Below are positions 49,843-59,239 of a stretch of 64,000 nucleotides of DNA, in pieces. The notes under the pieces were generated by a model, which saw only the letters and a list, made by a program, of their open reading frames with translations, searched no databases and was not told where the DNA came from. The first letter of the stretch is position 1. Each line of letters begins with the position of its first letter. The position numbers were made by a program, and so were the translations under genes. The DNA comes from CAZUTK01 sp964623265 (lineage in GTDB: Bacteria; Electryoneota; B3-LCP), in the NCBI GenBank assembly GCA_964623265.1, contig CAZUTK010000004.1:12188-76187 (forward strand). Reading direction: 5' to 3'.

Positions 49843-52062
49843 TCAAAGTTCGTCGGCGGTTTCAACTCCCGTCCGGGAACTTATTTCCGCCTTACACCGA
49901 GGGCAGATGAAACGCCCGTCTTCGTCCGTGTTACTAACGGCGACCACAAACGGATGTCCGCATTCCGGGCAGGGGATTGGTTCGGGACGCTTCGAAATCC
50001 TGTATTTGCACTCAGGGTAATTGCTGCACGAATAAAACTGCCTTTTCCTGGAGTTGCGTTCGACCAATTCGCCGCCGCAGTCCGGCATCGGACATTTCAC
50101 GCCGGTGGTGATTCTTTCGATATGCTTGCAAGTCGGATAATTGGAGCATCCGAGGAAACGCCCGTATCGCCCAACTTTCACTATTAATTCGCCGCCGCAG
50201 TCCGGGCAAATCTTCCCCGTGGATTTCGGGGCTTCCAGAGGCCGTGCATTGCGACATTTCGGGTAAGCACTGCAAGCCAGGAATTGTCCCCGGCGGCTCC
50301 ATTTGACAATCATGGGACTGCCGCACTTCTCGCAAACTTCCGAACTGACTTCCTGCACTTCCTTTTTCACGTCCCGACGCTTCTCTTCCGCCTTTTTCAG
50401 CGAACGAGAAAAAGGGTCGTAAAAATCCCGCACAACCTGCACCCAGGGCGAACCTTCTTCGACTTTATCCAGCTGTTCTTCCATCCGAGCTGTGAAACCC
50501 ACTTCGAAGACATCCGGAAACAATTTCACCAGGATACCGTTGACTGTCTCCCCTAAGGGGGTGGGTACGAGCTTACGGTCTTCGCTTTGAATGTAAGTCC
50601 GGTCGAAAAGAGTGCTGACGATGGTGGCATACGTGCTGGGACGGCCGATTCCCAGCTCATCCAGCGTCTTGATCAGGGTGGCTTCCGTAAATCGGGGAGG
50701 CGGCTGCGTGAAATGCTGCGTGGCTTCCTGATCCATCAAGGTCAACGGATAGCCGACGTCAAAATCGGGCGGCAGAGACGGAAGCACATCGCCGCGCTCT
50801 ATCTCTACCGCGTATAACTTCTGATATCCGTCGAAAATTCGCTTCTGATTGCGCGCGCGGAAGACCAGTCCGCCCCCTTCCGCTTCCAGCCTGGTGACTT
50901 CGAAACGCGCGTCCGCCATCTGGGATGCGATAAAACGATTCCAAATCAGTTGATAAAGCTTCCACTGCGCCGCATCGAGCGATCCTTTCATCATCTGCGG
51001 CGTCCGTTTCACATCGGTGGGGCGGATGGCTTCATGCGCATCCTGCGACCGACCTTTCGTCGCATAAACCCGCGAAGAAGGCGGAAGGTACTCCGATCCG
51101 AATGTTTCTCGGATGAATTCCCGGGAAGCCGCCAGCGCCTCGGAGGAAATCCGCGTCGAATCGGTGCGCATATAGGTGATCAATCCGACGCTCTCGCCGT
51201 TCGGCAGCTCGATTCCTTCGTAAAGCTGTTGAGCGATGCGCATCGTCTTCTTAGAACTCAGGCGCAATTGACGCGCCGCATCCTGCTGCAGGGTGCTGGT
51301 CGTATAAGGTGCAGATGGTTTGCTGTGCAGAGTGCTGATTTTATAGGAAGAAACCTGGAACGACGCCGCCTGAATCCGCGCCTTCATTGCATTCGCAGCG
51401 TTTTCATCGGGGAGCTCCGGCTTTCTGCCGTCCACGGTGACCAGCTCCATCCAGAACGGATTCAGATCCTTTCCCGAAAATTGCGCGCGGATCCTCCAGT
51501 ATTCCTGCGGGACGAATGCGCGGATTTCCTCTTCCCGCTCGCAGATCAGACGCAATGCCACGGATTGGACGCGTCCCGCGGAAAGCCCTTTCGCCACCGT
51601 TTTCCAGATGAACGGGCTGACCTGATACCCCACGAGACGATCCATGACTCGCCTGGCGACCTGAGCATCCACCTTGCGCTGATCAATCACACCAGGTTCG
51701 GCGATCGCTTTCCGCACGGCGTCTTTTGTGATTTCGTGAAAGAGCACGCGCGCAGGCTGGGGATGATAAGGCTTGATGACTTCCGCTACGTGAGCGGCGA
51801 TGGCTTCGCCCTCGCGATCCGGGTCGGTGGCGATGAACACCCGCTCGGCTTCGCGGGCGGCGTGTCGGATGGCTTCTATGGTCTTTTTCTTGCCGGAGAC
51901 GGGGACATACTGCGGCTTGAAATCATTCTCGATTTCTACACCGAGCGCTTTTTCAGGCAGGTCTTTGATATGGCCGACGGAAGCGGTGACGTTGTAAGCT
52001 TGACCCAGAAATTTCTTAATTGTATTGGCTTTGGAAGGAGATTCGACGATAATCAGATTCAT
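49843..52062 (-). CDS. topA: DNA topoisomerase I
   Basis: This is a 739-residue type IA topoisomerase that relaxes negative supercoils. MNLIIVESPSKANTIKKFLG opens the Toprim domain, with the acidic ATDPDREGEAIAAHV motif. The active-site tyrosine is in VGLITYMRTDSTRIS. Four C-terminal zinc ribbons (CEKCG, CPDCGG, CPMPDCGG, CPECG) follow. The ATG at 52062 is fixed by the conserved N-terminus; the longer frame to 52146 is a shadow of smg. A perfect 12-bp palindrome (49835-49846) overlaps the stop codon. Confidence 0.95.
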   Translation of the reverse strand: MNLIIVESPSKANTIKKFLGQAYNVTASVGHIKDLPEKALGVEIENDFKPQYVPVSGKKKTIEAIRHAAREAERVFIATDPDREGEAIAAHVAEVIKPYHPQPARVLFHEITKDAVRKAIAEPGVIDQRKVDAQVARRVMDRLVGYQVSPFIWKTVAKGLSAGRVQSVALRLICEREEEIRAFVPQEYWRIRAQFSGKDLNPFWMELVTVDGRKPELPDENAANAMKARIQAASFQVSSYKISTLHSKPSAPYTTSTLQQDAARQLRLSSKKTMRIAQQLYEGIELPNGESVGLITYMRTDSTRISSEALAASREFIRETFGSEYLPPSSRVYATKGRSQDAHEAIRPTDVKRTPQMMKGSLDAAQWKLYQLIWNRFIASQMADARFEVTRLEAEGGGLVFRARNQKRIFDGYQKLYAVEIERGDVLPSLPPDFDVGYPLTLMDQEATQHFTQPPPRFTEATLIKTLDELGIGRPSTYATIVSTLFDRTYIQSEDRKLVPTPLGETVNGILVKLFPDVFEVGFTARMEEQLDKVEEGSPWVQVVRDFYDPFSRSLKKAEEKRRDVKKEVQEVSSEVCEKCGSPMIVKWSRRGQFLACSAYPKCRNARPLEAPKSTGKICPDCGGELIVKVGRYGRFLGCSNYPTCKHIERITTGVKCPMPDCGGELVERNSRKRQFYSCSNYPECKYRISKRPEPIPCPECGHPFVVAVSNTDEDGRFICPRCKAEISSRTGVETADEL

Positions 52063-52078
52063 GCGGTTTCCGAAAAAA

Positions 52079-52564
52079 CTAATGATACGTAAGATTGCGC
52101 CCCGCGGGACCCAGCGGTTTGCCGTTGTCGCTCCAGAGTCGGTCATCCTCGAAGAGTACGGCTTGCGTGATCATTTTCATATCCGCCAGCGTTACGGGTT
52201 GCGCATCCAAAAAGAAAGATCTTTCTATGATCTTTTCGAAATCTGCGCGGGTGATCAGCTTGATATTGAGGAGCTGGAGCAGGTATCCGAAGGCTTCGGG
52301 TTGAATATGACGCTGTTCATACGTGTTCAGCAGACGGAAGGAGACATCCGAGGTTTCAGCAACTTCAACCGGTGGCTCGAGAAGATTGGTCTGCCCGTTT
52401 TCCGCCCGACTTAAAAGCCAGTAAAAAGCGGCGTGGATTTCTTGTTCCGTATATCCGCGTTTCAGCAGGTCTTCGCTGATTACATCTATTTGCTCCGCGG
52501 GCAGGTTTTCCCGCCCGAACTCATCCATCAGGAGAACCAGCAATTCCATGATCCTATGATACAT
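52079..52564 (-). CDS. smg: Smg/DUF494-family protein
   Basis: This is a 161-residue helical protein. MELLVLLMDEFGRENLPAEQ near the N-terminus, KRGYTEQEIHAAFYWLL and EAFGYLLQLLNI are DUF494/Smg patterns. Function is poorly known; the gene is often next to topA or dprA, as here (16 bp upstream of topA). First gene of a leftward string with a good promoter. The start could also be the Met at residue 6. Confidence 0.85.
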   Translation of the reverse strand: MYHRIMELLVLLMDEFGRENLPAEQIDVISEDLLKRGYTEQEIHAAFYWLLSRAENGQTNLLEPPVEVAETSDVSFRLLNTYEQRHIQPEAFGYLLQLLNIKLITRADFEKIIERSFFLDAQPVTLADMKMITQAVLFEDDRLWSDNGKPLGPAGRNLTYH

Positions 52565-52618
52565 CGGGGGTATCCTTCCTCTTGTCCATCATTACGCCCC
52601 CCAGAAAATTCCCTACTT

Positions 52619-52647
52619 AATATAACAAGAATTTCAGCCGGAGTAAA
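52619..52647 (-). promoter_or_regulatory. Promoter for smg-topA
   Basis: TTTACT (52642-52647), 17 bp, TATATT (52619-52624), with TG one base before the -10 (extended -10, TGTTATATT). It lies in the 113-bp space after secA. Confidence 0.6.
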
Positions 52648-52677
52648 CACTTTTTTTCACTTCTTACCCCTTTTCCA

Positions 52678-55629
52678 TCAGGCGCCGTGACAGTGCTTAT
52701 ACTTTTTCCCGCTGCCGCAGGGACAGGGATCGTTGCGACCGGGAGTCTTTCCTCTGCGAACAGGCTGCACGCGCGCCGGCTGCGCTTTCTCGGCTGTGTT
52801 TTTTTCCGCCGCTCCTTTCGGCGCTTCCGCATACGCCATTCCCGTCGCCGACTGATGAGTGTGCGTCACCGGCTCCGGCGCCGGTGACGGGCGCACGGCG
52901 GCGCGCGGCGCCGCCAGGAGTTTCGCCTGAAAGATCGTACGCAGAGCGTTCTGATTGATGCGCTGCAACATCTCTTCGAACAAGTTGAACCCTTCCCGCT
53001 TGAATTCGATCAGCGGGTCGCGCTGTCCGTACGCCCGCAATCCCACACCCTCTTTCAGGCGATCCATCTCGTAAAGATGATCCTTCCACTCTTCGTCCAC
53101 ATTGGCGAGGAGGACGCCCTGCAGAAATTTGGGGTAGATTTCCGGATCTATTTCCGTCTTCCGCCGCGCCAGACTTTCACGCCCCATTTGCTTGACGCGC
53201 TCCATCAACTCCTGTCGGTCTAAGGAAGCCAGCTCTTCCGGATTCACATCGAGAAAGACCTTCAAGGTACTCGCCAGAGCTCGCTGCAGTTCTTCCAGAT
53301 TCCAGGAATCCGGGGAAGTATGCTCATCCGTCGTGCGCTCGAACAGTTCCTCGATCCACTCATCCATGATCTCGCAGGCGACTTCTTCGATGTTTTCGCC
53401 GAAGAGGATCTTGTTCCGGCGTTCATAGATGACCTCGCGCTGCTTGTTCATCACGTCGTCGTACTCGAGCAGATGCTTGCGGATGGAGAAATTCTGAGCT
53501 TCCACCCGCTTCTGCGCGCGTTCGATGGAGCTGGTGATCATAGGATGCGTGATCACTTCGCCTTCTTCCACGCCCATGCGATCCATGATGCCCGCGATGC
53601 GCTCCGAACCGAAGAGACGCATCAAATCATCTTCCAACGACAGGTAAAACTTAGAGACGCCAGGATCCCCCTGACGCCCGGATCTCCCCCGCAGCTGGCG
53701 GTCAATCCGCCGGGATTCGTGGCGTTCTGTGCCCAGAATATAAAGCCCGCCCAATTCCACTACACCAGGGCCCAGTTTAATATCCGTACCACGACCCGCC
53801 ATATTGGTGGCGATCGTGACCGATCCGGGCTGGCCGGCGCGCGCCACGATTTCCGCTTCGCGCTGGTGGTGTTTGGCGTTGAGGACTTCGTGGGGGATCT
53901 TCCTGCGTTTCAACAAACGCGACAGGGTTTCGGATACTTCTACGTTGGTGGTGCCGACCAAAACCGGCTGCCGGCGCTGATACAGCTCCTCGATTTTATC
54001 CAGAATTGCGTCGTACTTCTCTTTCTTCGTTCTGTAAATCACATCATCCTGGTCATCGCGGATGACGGGGCGATGCGTGGGGATGACGACCACTTCCAGC
54101 TTGTAAATATCGTAAAACTCCGCTTCTTCGGTCTCTGCGGTGCCGGTCATACCTGCCAGTTTCTCGTAAAGGCGGAAATAGTTCTGCAGAGTGATGGTGG
54201 CGATCGTCTGGGTTTCCCGTTCGATCTGAACGCCTTCTTTTGCTTCAATCGCTTGATGCAAACCGTCCGAGTAGCGCCGACCGTATTGCAGACGACCCGT
54301 GAATTCGTCCACAATAATTACCCGTTTGCCCTCTTCCACGACATATTCCACATCGCGCTCATAGAGCATATAAGCGCGCAGGAGCTGCCCTATGTTGTGA
54401 TTTCGTTCCGTACGGTCAATATAGAGATCTTCCAGCTTCTGACGCATCTCGATCTTCGTCTGCGGGGAGACATCCATCGTGTCAATCTTGACCATCTCCT
54501 CCGCCATATCCGGTATGACGAAGAGCGAGGCATCCGTGTGCATATACTTCGCCAGTTCGTCCCGGCCGATCTCCGTCAAGTCCACGGTGTGGTGATGCTC
54601 ATCTAAAACAAAATAGAGCTGCTCGTCCAATTCATGCAGCTTCTTGTCCCGCAGGTAATCGTTTTCCACGCGCGTCATCAAGCGCTTGATGCCGGTTTCC
54701 TGCAACAGGTTCATCAAGCGTTTATTCTTCGGTGCGCCGCGGTTCGCCATCAAGATCTTTTCACCCGCTTTATACTCGGCATCGGCGGTCTCCTGCTCCA
54801 GCAGAGCTTCGGCTTCACCGACCAGGCGATTCACCAATTCCATCTGCCTGCGCACCAGACGATCCACCGCGGGCTTCAGCTCATCGAATTTATGCGTGCT
54901 GCGGGATACAGGACCCGAGATAATCAGCGGCGTGCGGGCTTCATCAATCAAAACGGAATCCACTTCGTCCACGATCGCATAATGGTGCCCCCTCTGCACC
55001 ACATCTTCCGGACGGTGCGCCATATTATCGCGCAGATAATCGAAGCCGAACTCGTTGTTGGTTCCGTAGGTGACATCCGCGTGATATTGCTGCCTTCTCT
55101 CGTCCGGCGTCATATGAGCCAGGATGCAGCCGACGGATAAGCCCAAAAATTCGTAAATCTTCCCCATCCATTGGCTGTCGCGCAGAGCCAGGTAATCGTT
55201 CACGGTGACGAGATGGGCGCCCTTGCCTTCCAGCGCATTCAAGTAGAGCGGCATCGTCGCGACGAGGGTCTTGCCTTCGCCGGTCGCCATTTCCGCGATC
55301 TTCCCTTGATGCAGCACGATCCCCCCGATCAACTGAACGTCGTAGGGAACCATATCCCAGGTGATCTTGTGCCCTGCTGCTTCCCATTTTTGACCCAGCA
55401 GCCTCTTACAGGCTGATTTCACCGCTGCGAAGGCTTCCGGCAGGATATCATCCAACGTCTGACCATCCGCCAGGCGGGAGCGAAACTCGTCCGTTTTAGC
55501 GCGAAGTTGTTCGTCGCTCAACGACTCGAATTCTTCGAAAAAGCGATTGATCTGCTTGACGATCGGAAGCAGCCGTTTCGTTTCTCGTTCCGATTTTGTG
55601 CCGAAAAGCTTTGAAATGATCCCAGGCAT
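52678..55629 (-). CDS. secA: Preprotein translocase ATPase SecA
   Basis: This 983-residue motor drives preproteins through SecYEG. It has Walker A MATGEGKT (114-121), Walker B/DEAD region VDEVDSVLIDEARTPL (~222-237), TIATITLQNYFRLYEKL and the second helicase motif RGRSGRQGDPG. The C-terminal zinc-binding SEC-C motif NDPCPCGSGKKYKHCHG is intact, so SecB or ribosome binding is possible. ATG at 55629 fits known N-termini; a GTG six codons upstream (55647) is the alternative. The 125 bp upstream hold no clear promoter. Confidence 0.95.
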   Translation of the reverse strand: MPGIISKLFGTKSERETKRLLPIVKQINRFFEEFESLSDEQLRAKTDEFRSRLADGQTLDDILPEAFAAVKSACKRLLGQKWEAAGHKITWDMVPYDVQLIGGIVLHQGKIAEMATGEGKTLVATMPLYLNALEGKGAHLVTVNDYLALRDSQWMGKIYEFLGLSVGCILAHMTPDERRQQYHADVTYGTNNEFGFDYLRDNMAHRPEDVVQRGHHYAIVDEVDSVLIDEARTPLIISGPVSRSTHKFDELKPAVDRLVRRQMELVNRLVGEAEALLEQETADAEYKAGEKILMANRGAPKNKRLMNLLQETGIKRLMTRVENDYLRDKKLHELDEQLYFVLDEHHHTVDLTEIGRDELAKYMHTDASLFVIPDMAEEMVKIDTMDVSPQTKIEMRQKLEDLYIDRTERNHNIGQLLRAYMLYERDVEYVVEEGKRVIIVDEFTGRLQYGRRYSDGLHQAIEAKEGVQIERETQTIATITLQNYFRLYEKLAGMTGTAETEEAEFYDIYKLEVVVIPTHRPVIRDDQDDVIYRTKKEKYDAILDKIEELYQRRQPVLVGTTNVEVSETLSRLLKRRKIPHEVLNAKHHQREAEIVARAGQPGSVTIATNMAGRGTDIKLGPGVVELGGLYILGTERHESRRIDRQLRGRSGRQGDPGVSKFYLSLEDDLMRLFGSERIAGIMDRMGVEEGEVITHPMITSSIERAQKRVEAQNFSIRKHLLEYDDVMNKQREVIYERRNKILFGENIEEVACEIMDEWIEELFERTTDEHTSPDSWNLEELQRALASTLKVFLDVNPEELASLDRQELMERVKQMGRESLARRKTEIDPEIYPKFLQGVLLANVDEEWKDHLYEMDRLKEGVGLRAYGQRDPLIEFKREGFNLFEEMLQRINQNALRTIFQAKLLAAPRAAVRPSPAPEPVTHTHQSATGMAYAEAPKGAAEKNTAEKAQPARVQPVRRGKTPGRNDPCPCGSGKKYKHCHGA

Positions 55630-55754
55630 CTGAAGTATGACTTTCACCTAACTCTTGGGTTATCTTCGATAGGAATCGCCTGCTATGTTGTAATGCGAAT
55701 TCGTTTGCTCTAAGTATAACTCTGCGTCCCGCTAAAAGTTGCCGGAGGCTCTTT

Positions 55755-56468
55755 TTACCATCCTGAAAACAATCGCTCCGCTAAAAACGGCGGCAATCCC
55801 GCACGCCTGATCTTGTTCGCCGCGGTTTCGATATCGTACTCTTCCCGTATGAACCGCACCTCATCCCCATCGCTGTCATACAAGGCATAGCAAAGGCGCG
55901 GGTCTCGATCGCGGGGTTGTCCCACACTGCCTACATTGACGATGCGGCGTTGCAGTTGTAATTCATTTCCCGCAAATGAAAAGCGATCGCGGGGTTCTTT
56001 ATAATCCCCCGGAACATGCGAATGCCCCACGAAACAAATTTTCCCATCCACCGAAGGAAATTGGTCGTACACATCGTGCGCCGAAAAGATGTAATCCCAG
56101 GCTTCCGGATTCTTCGGGGAGGAATGCACGAGGTGCATCTCATCCTGCTTGATCACCATGGGAAAATCGGCGATAATTTCCTTGTGGCGCGAAGCCAGAC
56201 GAGAACGGGTCCAGAGAATTGCTGTGCGCGCGAAATCATTGAAATACGTCAAATCTTCCCGTCCGATCACGGCGGCGTCATGATTCCCCATCATGATTAT
56301 ACTGCACCAGCGCTGCAAGAGTTCAAGGCACGCTTCGGGATCCGCTCCGTAACCCACGACATCTCCCAGACAAATGATCTCATCCGGCGCGAATTTTTTC
56401 ATGGACTCCAACGCGGCCGTCAGAGCTTCCAAATTGCCGTGCACATCGGAAAGGAAGGCGATCTTCAA
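55755..56468 (-). CDS. Calcineurin-like metallophosphoesterase
   Basis: This is a 237-residue cytoplasmic phosphoesterase. FLSDVHGNLEAL (DxH), CLGDVVGYG (GD), MMGNHDAAV (GNHD) and FVGHSHVPGD (GHxH) form a complete two-metal site of the YfcE/MJ0936 type. Substrate unknown: phosphodiesters or dinucleotides. The start is TTG, 9 bp after nusB, which suggests co-transcription with nusB and secA. Confidence 0.85.
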   Translation of the reverse strand: MKIAFLSDVHGNLEALTAALESMKKFAPDEIICLGDVVGYGADPEACLELLQRWCSIIMMGNHDAAVIGREDLTYFNDFARTAILWTRSRLASRHKEIIADFPMVIKQDEMHLVHSSPKNPEAWDYIFSAHDVYDQFPSVDGKICFVGHSHVPGDYKEPRDRFSFAGNELQLQRRIVNVGSVGQPRDRDPRLCYALYDSDGDEVRFIREEYDIETAANKIRRAGLPPFLAERLFSGW

Positions 56469-56477
56469 CTCGTCATC

Positions 56478-56960
56478 TCAATTGGTTTTCTTCTGAACTT
56501 CCGCATCCAATACAGGGAAGTCTCCTCTCTCGACTTCGCGATGCAAGACGGCATCCAGCACACCATTTACGAATTTATCGCTCTTTGCAGTGGAATATTT
56601 TCGGGCGATTTCAATGGCTTCATTGATGGTGACTTTGGGTGGGATATCCGGGAAGTGCAGGATTTCGCAGATGGATTGACGCAGGATAATGCGGTCGAGC
56701 GCGGCGATGCGCGCCAGCTCCCATTTTTTTACGTGACGCTTGATAATCTCATCTATCCAGCCGGCTTTTTCAACCGTAAGTCGCAAAAGCTCGAGAGCAA
56801 AGTCCAGATTATACTCATGCGAATTCTTCGGCGTCATTTGCTGAATGACCTGCTCAAGCGGATTGCTGGACATTTCGTAGGCGTAAAGCGCCTTTAAGAC
56901 CCACTCTCGAGCTTTTCTGCGGCTTTTCAAGTTCCTAGCTTCTTTGAAAGAACAATTCAT
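56478..56960 (-). CDS. nusB: Transcription antitermination factor NusB
   Basis: This 160-residue helical RNA-binding protein works with NusE at boxA for rRNA antitermination. RRKAREWVLKALYAYEMS at the N-terminus, WELARIAALDRIILRQSI, PPKVTINEAIEIARKYST and KFVNGVLDAVL match the family. ATG at 56960 is preferred; the longer frame to 57011 adds a non-conserved lead. Confidence 0.9.
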   Translation of the reverse strand: MNCSFKEARNLKSRRKAREWVLKALYAYEMSSNPLEQVIQQMTPKNSHEYNLDFALELLRLTVEKAGWIDEIIKRHVKKWELARIAALDRIILRQSICEILHFPDIPPKVTINEAIEIARKYSTAKSDKFVNGVLDAVLHREVERGDFPVLDAEVQKKTN

Positions 56961-57014
56961 TTGCTGATTTATTCCGACGCGCAACCCTGAAGCGGGAAAT
57001 CCGGAGATCACCGA

Positions 57015-57947
57015 TCACTTCTCATAGACATAGGTCAGCCAATGATAAGGATCCTCCGTTTTCCCTTCGATAATGTCGAAGAAACGCCGCTGTATCTTTT
57101 CCGTGATGGGACCCCGCTTACCGGAACCGATCGGAATCCGGTCTATGGAACGGATGGGACTGACTTCCGCGGCGGAACCGGTGAAAAAGACTTCATCCGC
57201 GATATACAGGAGTTCCCGTGGAATCAGGTGTTCGCGCACCTTATATCCCAGATCGGAGGCGATTCGAATGACAGAATCCCGCGTGATGCCGGGCAGAACC
57301 GAAGCACCCAGCGGGGGCGTGTAAATTCCGCCGTCGCGGATGACGAAGATATTTTCCCCGGAACCTTCGCTGACGTAGCCGTTGGCGTCCAACGCGATGC
57401 CCTCCACATAACCATCGGCGGCGGCTTCCATCTTGATCAATTGGGAGTTCATATAATTCGCGCTGCACTTCGCCATCGCGGGGAAGGTATTGGGAGCGAT
57501 CCTCGTCCAGGAAGATACGCGCACATCCACCCCTTCGTTGATGGCTTCATCGCCGAGATACTTCCCCCAATTCAAAGCGCCGATGACAACCTCAATGGGA
57601 ACCCCCCGCGGATCCACGCCCAGCGTGTTGTAGCCTCGGAAAGCGATCGGACGCAGATACGCCGATTTCAGCTTATTGATCCGCACCGTCTCCAGACAGG
57701 CGTCGAAGATCTGCTGCTGCGTGAAGGGGATCTCCATGCGGTAAATTTTCGCCGAATCGAAAAGACGACGCACGTGATCCATCAAGCGAAAGGTCGCCGG
57801 GCCTCTGGCGGTGTCGTAACAACGCAGACCTTCGAAGACTGCGGAACCGTAGTGAATAACGTGCGACATCACATGAATGGTCGCGTCTTTCCAATCCACG
57901 AATTTGCCGCTGAACCATATTTTGCCTTTTTCATCCCGCGGGTCCAT
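57015..57947 (-). CDS. ilvE: Branched-chain amino acid aminotransferase
   Basis: This is a 310-residue class IV PLP aminotransferase that interconverts valine, leucine and isoleucine with their 2-oxo acids. HVIHYGSAVFEGLRCY, RPIAFRGYNTLGV, the PLP lysine in AMAKCSANYMNS and VSEGSGENIFVIRDG are diagnostic. ATG at 57947 has an excellent SD (GGAGGAG). A GC-rich hairpin lies just upstream of the SD. It follows the acyl-CoA dehydrogenase gene and may share its transcript, fitting branched-chain acid oxidation. Confidence 0.9.
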   Translation of the reverse strand: MDPRDEKGKIWFSGKFVDWKDATIHVMSHVIHYGSAVFEGLRCYDTARGPATFRLMDHVRRLFDSAKIYRMEIPFTQQQIFDACLETVRINKLKSAYLRPIAFRGYNTLGVDPRGVPIEVVIGALNWGKYLGDEAINEGVDVRVSSWTRIAPNTFPAMAKCSANYMNSQLIKMEAAADGYVEGIALDANGYVSEGSGENIFVIRDGGIYTPPLGASVLPGITRDSVIRIASDLGYKVREHLIPRELLYIADEVFFTGSAAEVSPIRSIDRIPIGSGKRGPITEKIQRRFFDIIEGKTEDPYHWLTYVYEK

Positions 57948-57957
57948 ATCTCCTCCT

Positions 57958-57974
57958 GCCGGCATGCCGCCGGC
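57958..57974. repeat. GC-rich hairpin before ilvE
   Basis: GCCGGC (57958-57963) and GCCGGC (57969-57974), separated by 5 bp, form a 6-bp stem ending about 5 nt before the ilvE SD. It may affect translation or RNA stability. Confidence 0.4.
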
Positions 57975-58002
57975 AAATCATGTGAAATGAGCCGTAGAGT
58001 AT

Positions 58003-58014
58003 TTCGGATTCATT
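58003..58014. repeat. Intergenic repeat TTCGGATTCATT, site 1
   Basis: This 12-mer is identical to 60122-60133 and lies in the space between acyl-CoA dehydrogenase and ilvE. See the matching sites in the fatty-acid oxidation group. Confidence 0.35.
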
Positions 58015-58017
58015 CTG

Positions 58018-59178
58018 CTATGCGTGTGCTCGCGCCCACTCGGAAAGCAGCTGCGCCGCAATCACAATGCGCTGGATTTCGCTGGTACCTTCGTAAATTT
58101 CGGTGATTTTAGCATCCCGGAAGTAGCGCTCGGCGGGATACTCCACCGTAAAACCGTACCCCCCCAAGATCTGCACGCAGTGATTCGCCGCCCACATCGC
58201 CGTTTCCGAGCAGAACAGCTTCGCCATCGCCGCTTCTTTGGTGAAACGTTCGCCCTGATCCTTCTTCCACGCCGCCTGCATCAACAGCAAGCGTCCCGCT
58301 TGAATTCGGGTTTCCATATCCGCCAGCTTAAACTGCGTCGCCTGAAAATCCTTCAACGGCTTGCCGAATTGCCGGCGTTCGTGGGAATACTTCAGTGCCA
58401 GATCCAGAGACGCCTGGGCGATTCCCAGCGCTTGAGCCGCGATCCCTAAACGACCGGCATCCAGAGCGGTCAAAGCAATCTTAAAACCATCGCCTTCCTG
58501 ACCAATGCGATTGGCGACCGGAACCCGGCAATCTTCAAAGACGATAGCATGGGTTTCGCTTCCCCGGATGCCCAGCTTATGTTCCGGCGGCTGGACTTTG
58601 ATCCCCGGAAACCCCTTTTCGATGATCAGGGAAGAGGTGCCCTTTGAGCCCTTCGAACGATCCGTGACGACTGTGACAATCAACAGAGCGGCGTGCTGCG
58701 CCGACGTGACGAAATGCTTGGCGCCGTTGACTACGTAATAATCTCCGTCTTTCGCCGCCGAAGTGATCTGCGCGCCGGCGTCGGAACCGGCTTCGGGTTC
58801 GGTCAGACAGAAGGCGCCCAGAGCCTCGCCGGTCGCCAGGGACGGCAGATACTTCTTCTTCTGCTCATCCGTGCCGAAGCGCAGGATCGGATATCCGATC
58901 AGGGAATTCGTCACGGAAATGATCACCCCGACGGAGGCGTCCACGCGCGAAAGCTCCTCGACTGCGATGCAATAACTGATCGTATCCAAGCCTGCGCCGC
59001 CGTATTCTTCCGGCAAAAAAATGCCGCAGAAACCCAATTCTGCGAGTTCTCTCAACTGCGCTTCCGGAAACAAGGCGTCTCTGTCGCGCTCCGCGGCACC
59101 GGGTGCAAGCTTTTCCAGAGCGAAATCCCGGGCGGTCTTGCGAATCAGCTCGTGATCCTCAGTAAATTTCAAGTCCAT
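58018..59178 (-). CDS. Acyl-CoA dehydrogenase
   Basis: This is a 386-residue flavoprotein that introduces a 2,3-double bond into an acyl-CoA. FCGIFLPEEYGGAGLDT, AFCLTEPEAGSDAG (flavin/substrate loop), RQFGKPLKDFQATQFKLADM and the catalytic Glu region RYFRDAKITEIYEGTSEIQ (the last Glu box of short-chain enzymes) are present. It resembles butyryl-CoA/short branched-chain enzymes. About half of its residues match the second family member at 62264-63400. It would pass electrons to an ETF encoded elsewhere. Confidence 0.9.
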   Translation of the reverse strand: MDLKFTEDHELIRKTARDFALEKLAPGAAERDRDALFPEAQLRELAELGFCGIFLPEEYGGAGLDTISYCIAVEELSRVDASVGVIISVTNSLIGYPILRFGTDEQKKKYLPSLATGEALGAFCLTEPEAGSDAGAQITSAAKDGDYYVVNGAKHFVTSAQHAALLIVTVVTDRSKGSKGTSSLIIEKGFPGIKVQPPEHKLGIRGSETHAIVFEDCRVPVANRIGQEGDGFKIALTALDAGRLGIAAQALGIAQASLDLALKYSHERRQFGKPLKDFQATQFKLADMETRIQAGRLLLMQAAWKKDQGERFTKEAAMAKLFCSETAMWAANHCVQILGGYGFTVEYPAERYFRDAKITEIYEGTSEIQRIVIAAQLLSEWARAHA

Positions 59179-59239
59179 AGAGTGAAAATTTATGTCCCAA
59201 TCGTCTTTCGGAGTAGGGATCGCCCATCCCGTTCGATGA

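Noticed and set aside
49835..49846. 12-bp palindrome TTGAACGTTCAA as an operator
   Set aside because: It overlaps the topA stop codon, has no promoter near it and no second copy was seen.
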